A stretch of 64,000 bases of DNA from Triops longicaudatus (lineage: Eukaryota > Arthropoda > Branchiopoda > Notostraca > Triopsidae): contig JAGQDJ010000040.1 in assembly GCA_022885665.1 (NCBI GenBank), forward strand, positions 395,772-459,771, given 5' to 3'. A model generated the notes under the pieces. It was not told the DNA's origin. It saw only the letters and a list, made by a program, of their open reading frames with translations, and searched no databases. The first letter of the stretch is position 1. Every line of letters starts with the position of its first letter. The translations under genes and the position numbers were made by a program. This document shows, piece after piece, positions 14,812 to 27,700 of this stretch.

Positions 14812-17800
14812 ACAGCTCTATCTTGATTTATGACAATGATTGACAACCTTTTATTTCCAAGAGAGCTAGGATAAGGAAAGGGGCACAACTGCTGTCAAGC
14901 GCTGCACGTGACGATGACTCGTAAAACATTTATAAGTTCATGTATTAGGATACCGTGGTAGGTTTTTGAGACGAAAGCCGTGTTTCGAACAAACGCAACA
15001 ACTGGGTTACAAGTACGAGGCTAAGCTCATCATAAGCTGATGATGCTTCGCTAAGCTTTTGTGGAATCCAACGTCAGGAGCCAGAAAAATTGTGGCATAC
15101 ATTTTTTAATAAAACTTATTATTGTATAAATAAACAAACAGTACAAAGAAGCAACCATAACCCTGAAAATAGGTAGAAAAAAGTAATCCGAATTTATTGA
15201 GAATTGTTCCGCACAGCGGATCTGTTTGTTCGTACGTGTTTGTATAGCCCTGCAAGTTACTCCTACTATGCTGGAGGAAAAGACAAATAATCACAGACAA
15301 ATGCGGCAAAGAATGTATACTCAATGTGGCAAGAAAATGAACTTCGTGAATGTGATACGAATAAGGTAGTGATAGAAGATTTCCTTTGATGTGTCGTATA
15401 CCCTTAGGCAAAGGTAATTTTTCCAGGATTAAGAGTCTAAAGACTCATGCATTAAAAGTGCTCATGGAAAAGCCTCTCTGCATACTCGGTATAAAGAGAT
15501 GACGTGAAGGTCGGAGGGAGCCTTGACAATGCCTCTTTATTAACCGGCGTGTGTCTTTTCCGCCCGTATAGCCCCCCACCCACGGCAACACACCACCCTA
15601 CTTTCCTTTTAGTCTCTTCATCTTCATTGAACGCAGGATGCTGCCTCATCGTCTTTTCCATGTCTTATATCAAGTCGCTCATCTTTCATCTTCTCTTGTG
15701 TGTAGTCCAAGCTTGATTGTCCATACTGTCCGTGTCCGCGACCCAAAGCTGGGCTTCATTGGCAATGCAAATTAACATGCCCTGTTTCGTCCCGTGTCGC
15801 CTCGATGTGTCTGTGTGTACTGTATTTGTGCGAGCAACTCATCTCCTGCCAAAAGCTCACCTAGGATTAATGAAGGCTGGCTGGGCTAGACCGGGGAGTC
15901 CATGGCACGAAAGGGAGGTGACAGTGTTGGACTGATTGAGAAAGGGCAGCGAGAAGATATTAAAGCAATCTTGTGAAAGCGTAACGTAAGAGAACACGTA
16001 CGAAAGCAGCTTGGAATTATGGTTGCAGCTGTACTACCGAGTCAAATTGACATTTGCTAACATCCATCTGTTTCTTTAATGTTTAGATTAACAAGGATAA
16101 AATGAAAAAAAAAGTTTAAGGAGAAACATTTCTCATTGTCTTTTCGAAAATTGGGAAAAACTGGGAACGCTCAAGAAACTTGATTTCTGTGACGACTTAA
16201 ACGTTCAGGACTAGGTGAAATATTCAAGCATTACTTGTTGCAGTTAAATACGAGAAAAAAAAAAACTACAGTTGTAGTTTCCTTCTGGAATGAATAAAGA
16301 ATACCCAGAAATTACAAGCTGACTTTCATTAGCCTAGCAAACTGTTTGTTGATTTTTTTATGAAGAAAAATTTTAGTTTCTAGTCTACTATTATAATTGC
16401 GTGGTTTTGTTCTTTACAATGAACGGTTTATGGCAGACGAGTGTTTTCCGATTTTTAAAAATTTCGGAGTATTTTTTTATTATTATCTCCCCGGTTTCTT
16501 GATTGTGAAGAAGTTTGAGCAACATTTAGGGAGTTCAGTATGGAATTCAAAAATAGACGAAAATAGGGGCCATAAAAGTTCCCAAGGCATTTAAACTTTT
16601 CAGAGTTTAATTTGCCCAGGACGGAACATTCAAGTCGTCTGAGGTCTGTTAAGCTTGGACAGATACAGTTTCATGCGGGGTTCAAATTGGCTTGATTAGG
16701 AGGCTGCTTAAGGCTCACAAGATGGAAGGAAGGAACTTGTACGGGCTCTTTTTTATTTCTTTCAAAGTTGACTTCGGAGAGAAAAAGGATTTGGAGTACG
16801 TTTGGTTAAAGCAATTGGGGTTTAATCTCTATATACGACGGGCTCAGCTTGCCGGTGTGAAAGACAAATGGAGTATGAAATGGGCTGTCATGTTCTAAGA
16901 TTTTATTACGGGAGGGTAATAAAGAAGCTGAGTGGGAGAGAAAGGAAGGCAAGAAGGGGGGTGGGGAGGAGGAAATAGCGTGTGTGTTGTTAAGAAAGCG
17001 AAAGGCTGGTCGCGCTCAATTTCTGGTTGTAAAAGCTCAGGTTCTGGAACGGGGAAAAGGAGTGGGTTGGTGAGAATTATAGAGTGCTGGCGCAAATCTC
17101 TATTGGGTGCCACATTCCTAAAAGCAATCTTGGATGCATCACCATGTTGAAAAACGATAGGTTTATTAGGTTGCGTCTCGTTGACCTAAGCATGGGGCAG
17201 CTTCGTCTAACCAGGCTGAAATATCTTCTTGAGTGAAACTACCCAAACCGAGTCAGACTAACTTTTACCACTTGGCCAATTGGGTTTGTGCACTGGTTCA
17301 ATGTCTGTGTCAGGAAGGCTGTATCGGAAGTTGAACCTTTTTTTGTCGCCTTTTTACAATGTACATTTTTTCTCTCTCTCTTGAACGAGTTAGTTGGGGC
17401 GGGGTAACAACATTTGCATAGTTTGCCAGTAGGAGGCATGCTAGCAATCTGGCGAAGTTTTTGGCGTCTAAGATTCTAAGTAAGACTCAAGTCATGCTCG
17501 ATTTTGGTGTGCATATTGCAAGCTGTCAGAAAACTCAGAAAATACTAAAGTCAACTTTAGCTAGGTTGAGCTTCATAAATCATTCACTGCTTCGTCAAAC
17601 TTGGGAAGGCTTGTTTACTTCTATGACAGCATTTCTCTTGCCTTTTCTATACCGTTTACCCTCTCGTTCTGAGCAAAAAGAGAAAAATGGAATATTGCTG
17701 GTTGTGTAGTTTGTTGCCTTTATGAAGCGAATTCGGTTAGGCCAAAACTTGGCATTGCTGGCTGAGCTTGGAAAAGAAAAATGTAGGGAATAAAAATAAA

Positions 17801-18820
17801 CGAAGCCACTTCCTTTCTTTTTTTGCAACATAACGTGTGAGAGCTCTTACTTTCGTTTCAGCAAGTGAGAGCATCTAGATTTGATTGCTTAGCAAGTTCG
17901 CATTAGCAAAGCAAATGTCAATGAGTGTTAAGTAACAGTTGTGTTGTAAATTTGTTTGAAAGCGGTTCTTTGTCAGTTTTAAGTCTTGGAGTTGTTTACT
18001 GTTAAACTGTGAAAAGGGGTGAAAAGTCAAGATTGGATTGACTGATATAAAGAATACATGCGATCTGGAATTCTCGCTCTTTAATGGCTGTGATTTACGG
18101 TTCGGAGCGCATAAGTAAGACTCACAGCAACAAGCTGGTGGTGTGGATATAATCGGGTTGGAGCATCTTGAGTTATTACCTTGTATTAGGCCAATAACGG
18201 CTACGAAATGGAGGGAACATATACTCGCACTGAATAGACGCAAAATTGGCTGAGCTGGGAAGATTTATTGCTTCTTGAGTCAGCCAAAATACGTCCGTTT
18301 TCTGGTCACTTTTCAAGAGGAAACTGAGGAAAGAGTGAGCGTATAGAAAGACGGTATTATGTAAAGCTGGTTGCCTTAAAAGAAGAGAAGTATTCAACTC
18401 TTTTTCCGACCCCTTTAGAATGGATCTTTCAATAAACTTTTGAAACAACACTTCAACCGAGAGATTTATCCTCTCTCAGCGCCTTTGTAAGCCTTTCTGG
18501 TAACTTTTTGGAAGAAATGTGCACAGGAAATGTGAGATATGCAGAAGTAGTGAAGCAAGATCATTAGGTTGTTAGGAAGAACTCAATGAGTCGTTTTCGT
18601 ACGATATTTTCATTTCCATGACAAATTTAGAACTCGTTTGTCGTGTGTAGCAACAAGATCCTACGCTTTTTGTCTGTTGACGTAATTTTCCTCGTTTCTT
18701 TATCATTTCCTCCACTTTTGTCACCGTCAGCTTTCGCGTCTAATTCCCTTCAGAGTTTCTCTATCCGAATGCTTAACCCCTGTCCAAAGTTGTGTGAATT
18801 TACATGATGAAGTTACATGG

Positions 18821-18828
18821 TGACGTCA
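18821..18828. promoter_or_regulatory. consensus CRE palindrome
   Basis: TGACGTCA, the perfect CREB/ATF site, lies in the gene-free left region. One such site is expected by chance about every 65 kb, so function is unproven. Confidence 0.25.
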
Positions 18829-21800
18829 GATGAGTGTCGCGTGTATCTCAAGATACCGAAAGTCGTTGCGAAACCCTGTTGGAGTTCTTCAAGTGACAAT
18901 TGTCTGTACGTGATTTCAGTTCTCTATAGAAACTTGCAACTGGCGAGGTCTAGTACATTGCCAAAGATGTGTAATCCCAGAGGAGATTGAGATCCCTTCT
19001 TCAAAAGCAGTAAGCGAGGGCACCCTGGTGATTTTCTCACCTGGACAGGTAAACAGTTGCACCACGCCCATTCAAAAAGGAAGGCATAATCTATTGACTA
19101 TTTTCGAGTGAACAAGAACCTTGCTTCACTGAGCTTCACGAGAGGTTCTTTTCAGATTTTGCTCCCTTTTTTCTTTATTTGATCTAACATTTTTTCGTGC
19201 TATTTGTTGTTCAAGGACCTCAGCCTCGAAAAAAAAAGTACGGTGCCAAGAGGAGCTATCCATTTACGCGTCTCTGGTGAACGTAAAGGAGATGAAGAGG
19301 GTTCCAACTTCTTTTTTCCTCTCTGAGCCTTTTTTGTGTAATCCGTTGCTTTTGTTGCCGATAGCTCTAAATTTTGTGACTTGTCTAGTTATCCGGAACG
19401 CCACGGCTCCAACTTTATTCTGTTAAAAGTAAATTGAGCTGAAAGTGATTTGGAAAATACCGTCAATTTCATTCCAGTTCAACCCTCCATTTTTTCCACC
19501 TCGCTTTTCAATGTTAATTGCTTTAAACTCAACTTGGCCCGTTGCTTTGTTATACGTGTGAAACCTAAGAACGTATGTTGTGTGTACCAAACTTATTTTT
19601 TTTATCCCGTTTGAATTTGGCAAGTCGAATCCCGACAACTTGCTGACAGCATGAGTGTAGAAGAAAAGAAAATACCCCCAGCTGCTCTCGCGCTGTTGTT
19701 GTAGAAACAATTGCAGCAATACCTTGACTCCAGCAGTACTAAGACTGAGTAGGAAATCAATAGGTAAAAGGCAAAAAAAAAAGAATTTTTGTAAGAAGTC
19801 TTTGCTTTCGTTGCCCTGATCAATTCATGCGGCGCAGACCCCCTCAACCCCGACGAAATTCCGAATCTTGCCTATACTACTTCACTCTTGGGGAAAAACC
19901 GTGGAGACGTAAGTTAGATAGCTCTTCCACTCGCTCTTTCCTTCGTATACAAAAAAGACGCATTTTGAACTTTTTTCTCCTTTACATGTCATTCTTGCCC
20001 GTTGGACCTGCCCAGGTGAGGAGACCCTATTGTACTCGTCCTTATTGAAGGTTTTCCCTAAAATATTTTTTCTCCCTCTCTCTCTTTCTAGATGAGAGTA
20101 TAAATTGCAAGAAACATACAGGATAAAGAAATATTTTTATTAAGAAAAGTCTCGTCTATAGAACAAAACACATTTTTCATGACCCTTTCAAAGCTTACAG
20201 AATGTTACTGCTCCAGTGATGGATGGATTGGATGGTTCAGAAAGGAGTATTGTACCCCAGGGCTTTATGACGCCTTCTGATCGTGGCTATGACATTACTG
20301 GACAGAAATAAACGATTTCCAACTCAAGGCGTGTTGGGCAGATAGATTTGTTCTCAACGAGAACTGTGCAGTACACGGACAAAACACTGCAGTGTAACTA
20401 AAGGGCATTACAAGCTAATCTATAAATCTAGCGCAAACGGTTCAGGATGAAAACATATTGCTCGGCCATAGTGCTTGTCTGTCTTTGAACACCAAGCGTT
20501 ACAACATTTTATTAGCAACAAAATGAGTTTGTTGGAAAGTCGACGTTGTGTGAACGGCAGTTGCGCGTGGGTTTACAAGCTTCGCTTTACAAGGTTTAAG
20601 ATGAAGTCGAAACAAAATATGGGTGTAAACTGAAAAGCTTTCTCTCGTATGCTATATTTTGCAGTATACTTGGAATCGCTTTTCATAGTCACCAAGGGAC
20701 TTAAGATGTTTGGGGGGTTGGATTCGGAAGCGACTTATGAACAGCTTTTCCAAGTATCTTAGCTGATATCGATTCGTTCCGCCTAGTTTTATGTGGCCTC
20801 AAGCCTATCTCTGTGGCAGCAGCTGATGTTCTGATGATGGCCTTAGGTTACAATACTGTTCGTCGTTAAGCTTGTGGTAAAAGCATGGATTTTTTTTTGC
20901 CGAGGAGAGTTAGGTGGGGTGACAAGGGGTGAGTTGAAGGAAGACTTTGAGTTTTTCCACAACACTCATCCTTGTCACTACGTCCATCACAATGGGAGGT
21001 CTGGTCGCGTCGTGTTTGTAATGGAGACTGATAGCTGACTTCACCCTGATGCAGGGCGAACAAAATGAATAAAAAATAAATAAAAGTGAGCGTATCCCTA
21101 CGAGCTCAGTTTCAGCCCTGTAGAATAGCATTACGCGACCGTAAGGGGACATTCTGCCCAGTGGCAAGCCGCTATAAACTTTCTATTAATGTGCGTGACG
21201 CGGAGGACTTCCGGAGCGACCCAACACGGGGAGTTTTGCCACCCCGAACCGTTACACCCCCTCCATTTCTTCCTACTGACAATGGCTTAGGGGTGCACAG
21301 TGTAGACGAAAGGTCAAAGTGCCAACAGACCACATATTGGTACGCACAGTACAGTACGTCAGGTCAGATTTTGTTATTGATTAATATCGCATCAAGTACC
21401 AAAAAAGAAACTAAGACGCATAAAAAGCTGGTCAATAAATCCAATTTTATTTTTTTCTCTTTTCATGATCCGTTCGGGGTGGTTTCGTATGAATTTCTAG
21501 CTAATATTTTCTTTTTTTGTCCGGCTGCGTGATACTCCGCTGTGTAATTTCCGGTGAACTACTCGCGGTCAAGGTGATATCCGGTTGCGTCTGATTCATG
21601 GACCTTTAAGTTCGATGTGTCTTGCTTGACATGGACATATTGTTGGTATCATCAGATGGCCATTCACACCTCCCTGGCAGCATATAAGGGGATTATTTCG
21701 AAGGGGATGAATAGTCTAGCTCGCTACTAACCTAAGATTTTAACGATATGGGGATAACGGGTGCTGCGTTATGTACAGTCGTATATCCGGGCTTGATAAA

Positions 21801-24771
21801 GTCTGCCAGAGTAACGCATACGGGGTAAACGCAGGGTTTAACGAGCTATTATTGGGTTCATTAAGCAAGGTAGTAAATTTTATCGTAATGGAGTTGTGAT
21901 GTTCATATGTGAGGCTTGCGTTAAAATGTAATAGGGACAAAAGAGGGGGAAAAGGTGGGGACAATTAAAAGGGTACCAGACTCTTACGTGTATTATTGAC
22001 ATCCCACCCCTACGTGAAGAGTGGGGAGTTTTGTGTAGTGTTTGCTAAAGAGAGAGCATCGAACGTGCCAACTAATTGTGTTCCACGCCCTGACTGTTTA
22101 CACCCAACGTTGTCATTAGGTATAGGGTGTCTCATCAAGAAGCGTCCTTTTAGGAATCTTTGGCTAGTAGTCCAGTTTTAATGAGCGTTGAAAGTATAGC
22201 ACTTACCAGTGAGTCGCTCTGAGCTAGAACTTTTATGTATAAAAAATTCTTTTTCACGAGTAGTCTCTCAAAGTGTAGTTTTTAATGGTGTAAAATGCAT
22301 TATTTTATGAACTGCGTGTATGATTTCTCCCTGTCGTCCTTTAAAGCTGCTCTCCGGACCTGGACAGAATTAAAGTGGAATTCAAGTTCGATTGACTTTG
22401 AATTCTTAACTATTTTAAGTCAATAATACAATTTAATAAAGAACTTAAAAGTCAAACCAGTTTTGGAATTTTCGACATGTGAGTAAAGTCAAAGCGAGGC
22501 AAATTCAATTTACTCAGCTTGTGACGTTGTTTCTTAAGAGAAGAATATAAATAAACACTGGAGGCAGAGAAATATTACCTCAGTTTCGGTACATGTTGTA
22601 GTAAATAACATTGTTGCTTGTGGAAGTGTTTATAAAATTCTAAAATTTAAAGTATTTCAAGCCCAATTTTTTCCCAAGTTACACCCGAAAAGTCAACAGA
22701 CTTTAAACTAGAGTTCATTCAAATCAAATGGCTGAGTTGCTCAAGTCGAACCACTTCATTTGAATCCCATTTTAACTCGAATTCACCAAGCAGGTTGGAC
22801 TCTTACCCTAGCTCAATTATCCATACTTTTTTCTGTCTGAATACGGAAAAATTTTCACTTGGCTATTTGTAAGTGTAAGGATTCAAGCTTAAATATGCAC
22901 ACAATGAATGGCCTGCCTCAAAAAATGTAATCGTTTTTACTTGTTGAAATTCTTCTTGAATTCCAACTCAGGCAGGCTTTTCAAGACGCAGAAGTTTTCG
23001 ACTTCAGGCTGCCGTTCTTAATTTTAAAGTTAGATTATTCGCCGGAAAGTGTCATAGGTTTGGACAGGCCACTTTTTTTTCCTGCCCGCAGCCCAAAAAT
23101 AGCGCATCGAACGTGATAATTCTATTGCGGTTTTTGGAAAATGCCAATGGCTTTGAAGCATATCAAACATTAGTTGAATAGTAAGACCACGAAAGCACGA
23201 ACGTGCGAGTATTTGGCCATTTGGCTGCTTCTGTTTGGTGGGGGGAGAACGCAGTAAATGTCGTGGTATTATACAGCCCCATAATGAGATCCCGTCTTCC
23301 ATTTGAGCGCACGTTGCTTTATGTTGCTGCATTACTCGGCTTGTTGGCTTCACGCACGTGTGACTGATGTAGCAAACAGAAAGGGAGTTAAAACTATCCG
23401 CAGTTGTTACCTTGATCTCAACCCGATTGCTCTAACTCTTTTATGTTTATTTTCGACGGAGTAAAGAAAGCGGGATGCTTTGTGCCCTGGGGACTATTCT
23501 TCGCTTACTTACCAACAAGATGAACTAATTTAAAATGACAAATTTTCTTCTTTTCCCGTAAACCGTGCCGTGTGATTTTGTGTCTCTCGCGAGACTTACA
23601 ATAAGGAGTATGGTTGTATAGGTACCGTCTCTCAAGTGTGAGCACTTTTTGAACTGGTACTCGTACTTTTTGAAATCCTTTGTATTTATTTTCCTCTTGA
23701 TGTGTCAGTATATGACAAGAAGGCTAGGAATAAAGAGAACGGCTTTTATTTACTAGTTCTTTGCGGATTAAAAGCGTTGTCAGTCGCTTCCTAAATTCTG
23801 TTTGCAGTAGCGGAAAACTGTTTGTCTTTGTAAATTGCTGCATTACGGCAACACAGAACTTTTCCCCCCTTTGCTCGGCGTAGTGCTGACGAAAAAAAAA
23901 AGTTAAAGCCTGAGTTTTGGTACAGAAACGCTATCTAGGTTAGCATAATAAATCAGAAGTATGGTCAGAACTAAATCGGGTCGAAGCCTTGGCTATTGCT
24001 CACGCAAGGGGAAAGGAAACAAAAGAATCAAGTTTTCTTACATAAAGAAAGTCTACGCTTAGGTCCTATTGTGCGCGATTTATGGCGTTATTCAATGCAA
24101 AAATTAAGCTTACGAGCATGGAAAAGTTTGGCTTAACTTGTTGTGTGAATAGACATTGTGTTCAAAAACTGCTGCAGAAGTAAGAAAACAATGCCTTTGA
24201 ACTTGGGTGTGAGGTCTGAATTAATCGAAAAAGTGTTCCTGAAAATCGTTTCTTATAAGTTGGCTATTGTACAGGTTCTTCTCACGTTTTGTTGCGTGGG
24301 TTGTCCACCTTTTACCTCCACATAAGACTTTCTGCGTGAAGGAAAGAATAGTCAGATAAAAGTTTAATTTTGTCTCCAAGTGAGTGCATCGGAAAGGAGC
24401 ATTCTTGACGATAGAGAACATTTTCCTTGTCACCCACATTCCAACCGTTTATTCTATATCCCAGGCGACCGAAACTAAACAAGAAGTACGAGTACATTGC
24501 AGCGTAACACGTGCATTATATAAAAGGACTTGTGTCCCCTTTCATAATTTGCGCTCTTTCACTTGAATCTGGAATCGCCCGCTGTTATACAAGTGTTGCG
24601 AGTGTTGAACTGTCTCCTTTTTATTCAGAAACGCTGTTAAGTTAAATTTTAGTGGATAGTGTTCCGTTTGTAGTCAAGCGTAACGGGAGATTACGTTGAC
24701 AACATCGCAGTTGCTGTTTTTACAAAATGGCAGCACAGATTTTATTATACCTATCGGCCGTCATTGTGATG

Positions 24772-24795
24772 CCCCCCCCCCAAAAAAAAAAAAAA
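24772..24795 (+). repeat. C10-A14 homopolymer pair
   Basis: Ten C are followed directly by fourteen A. This may be a low-complexity tract or the tail of an old insertion. It is also a likely place for sequencing error. Confidence 0.8.
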
Positions 24796-27700
24796 CTGTG
24801 CCAACAAATTCTAATGATTTAAAGCAAATATTTTCAGCTTCTGATAGGGCAACAAATGGCTCGGATTTCTCGAAGTTGGTCAGAAATAATTACATGAATA
24901 ATTCTTTCTTTTAAAGGTATGCAAGTTTAATAGCGAAATTGTCAACCGATTTCTTATGCTGTTTATAAAAACAGGGAAAAGTAAAGATTGACTTTAAGAA
25001 TTTATTTTAGATTATTATTTCATCCGAGATACCGTCAATGATATTGCAGAAGAAACTACTCTATTCAATCCTACAAAGTGTATGCGGGATCTAACACTCA
25101 TTTTCTTAGATTTCACAAAATTGATAATGAAATTTAATTGCTTGGCTTCTTAAGAGTGATACATAAGCAAGCTTGTATTTTGCAGTTAATGTTTAGACGC
25201 AGAGTCTTAGGTTTATTAACTGGAATAACAACGACTATAAAATCTAAAAGAAACAAATTGGAAAAGGAAATTGACACAGCTCTTGGAATCCATTTTCAAA
25301 GTACACAAATAAGGTTGGCGCGTTTCGAAGCAATCGGCCAGACAAATCAGACGGATGACGTGTACTGTTATCCATCTGTATGATCGGCATAAGACAAGGC
25401 ATTCAGTTTTGCCCGTTGCTCTTGGTTTTTAAATCAAGTCTCCCATGTCATAACAAAGCTCGTGAGCTGTAAAAGCATAAATCCTCTGGAGGAAATAATG
25501 ATAAGGGTAGATATCCAGCATGCACCGTGAACAAAAAAGCACTCCTCTATAAAGGGAGCCCTTTGAGTTGATTGCATGTCATTATTCCACCCTTTTCTGT
25601 ATGCCACGCTTTTGCTCCCTTTAACCATGCAGGGGGTTTGTGAGTCGTGAATCTTGGGCACCCCTACCTCGGATCATTGTTGTAAACCCTAGACGGACCC
25701 GCCAGAATAGGACCCCAATGTCCCCACTTTGAACTCCTACGTTTTCACTTGGCAACTGCTTCCGTTCGTATTGTCTTGTCCTCAACGCGACAAGACTGGT
25801 TCCACATATTTGCAAAGTTTAGATATATTTTTCGTCGACCTTGCACTAATACCACTGAAAAACCCTGAACGAAATGGTCCGACAGCACCGATCCCCTCTA
25901 GCGCGAGAGAAAAGCAGAAGAGTGAAGGAGAAGCTTGTTGTTTTATCCCATGTTTGTGGTCCCATCAAGATGTCAAAGCCACTCCAGGTGGATTACAAGG
26001 GGGACCCAAATAACACAACAATAGCTAACGCGAGACTTTCAGGACACGAATACTCCCCGTGACATAAGACATTGTAACATCTTAAGCTAACTAGTGGTCT
26101 TGTGAGCACAAACAATATGCAGGAGTTGCAGTGTTCAGGGGCAGCTTTCGTCAAGTACAAGTGACAACTAAAGGGGAGGGGGCACAAACATGTCACTCTT
26201 CCAACAATCTCTTTATGGGTCCTCGCAAGCTGTATAGAGTGCACGTCGTCGGATGAGTGTTTCCAAGACTATGTAATTAGAAGTCCCTCGCTTTTGGCGG
26301 GTGAAACTCGCTCTGAAATTTAGGACATATGCTTGTCGCATTTAGGGAAAGGATGTAAAGTGACAATGTGTGTTATTAGTTCCCTTTTTTAAGATAAAAT
26401 TGTACAAGGAAGAGAACTTTGTAGCTGTTTTATAGGTATCGGGAGCAGTGGGTTCCCGGCCTACCCACCAAATAAAAGCGCACATACAAGTCGGTCAGAT
26501 TTATGCAAATGAGGAATAGGTGTATATCAGGTACGCCGCAGTCCTCAATACTACTGAGGTACACACTCCAGCCTTTTCGAGGTTTCCAGCTTATGCATGA
26601 TCTTAGTCACTGTCTTTTTACTTCTTTTTCCTTTCAGTGTCTGTATTCGTCTTTGAAAAGTTCTGGGGAGTAAAAGAGCCACCAAGGGAGAGAGGGAGCG
26701 ACACATTTCTGAAATGGTTCTTCCTAATGTGTCGTTATCCTTCTAACCAAACGCGTGTAACACACACAATGCTTTTTCCGCCCTATATTCTTGCCATTAC
26801 AATATCGCTTACTCCACCGAGTTCCCCTTTTGCTTATCCTTAAGTAGCAATGGAAGGCAGTCATTATCTCTCCTGCGACGATAGAGCAGAGCGAAAATGG
26901 AGACGAAGACAACCCCTTCCCCGAAAAAAGAAAAAAAATCGAAAGAGTCGCACGAGATTCGTCACACACGATTTGCCTTCTTTGCGTGTGCCACCAAGTT
27001 TTATGACAGGTTCAATGAGTTTTCCCCTCCCGAGTCCCTAATGGGACCATTTTGTTATTGGCTAGAACAACGAACTGGTTTTTCCTTGCCCTCATGGAAA
27101 CTACTGATTACCGTAATGGATAAATGCCTCGCTTTGCATACTGTGTCGTTTCGCTGATTGTTCCGATTGGTTCTGGTAGGGTGAATCACCTAGTAGTTTT
27201 AAACCTAATAAGGACTAGAGAGTATTCAAATTTCCGTTGTCGGAGGAAATGTATCCCTGCTCACTAATCCATCATTATTCCGCTAAATTTCTGACGTCTT
27301 GACTCCGGCTTCTGATGGATGGGTAAGGAATTGCAGTATGTCCAAGAAACACTAGATTTAGCGCGACATATTGAAAATATCTACGACTTGCTACCATGAT
27401 CCAGTCAGCCAACGTATGGACAATTGTTGAATGTACCCAGAACTCTCGTTTAAGCTGTCATGGATGACTGTCCGTTCTGCATCCTGCCTAATTCAGAGCA
27501 CCTCATCTGTCACGGCAGTTGACATGCGAAAGCTGTGTCGTGCGTATTAGGACGTAGTCGCGCGGATGGAGTCGTTCAATTTATTGCAATACGGAGAAAG
27601 CCGTGTACGGTATCTTTTGCAAGAGTCTTGTTCGTGGTCACACATGACTTTAATCACGAAATCCTTGTACTGTTGCTGTTACTACTGGCTTGTAAAGGGT

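Noticed and set aside
21086..21532. 148-codon plus-strand open frame
   Set aside because: It has no ATG at the given start, its two halves differ in composition, and it ends in poly-T-derived Phe runs. It is a chance frame.
22370..22800. Cluster of CAAGT/ACTTGA and GAATTC words, including an 8-bp inverted repeat
   Set aside because: The words are short and interspersed, and I could not define a repeat unit. It is probably AT-rich low complexity.
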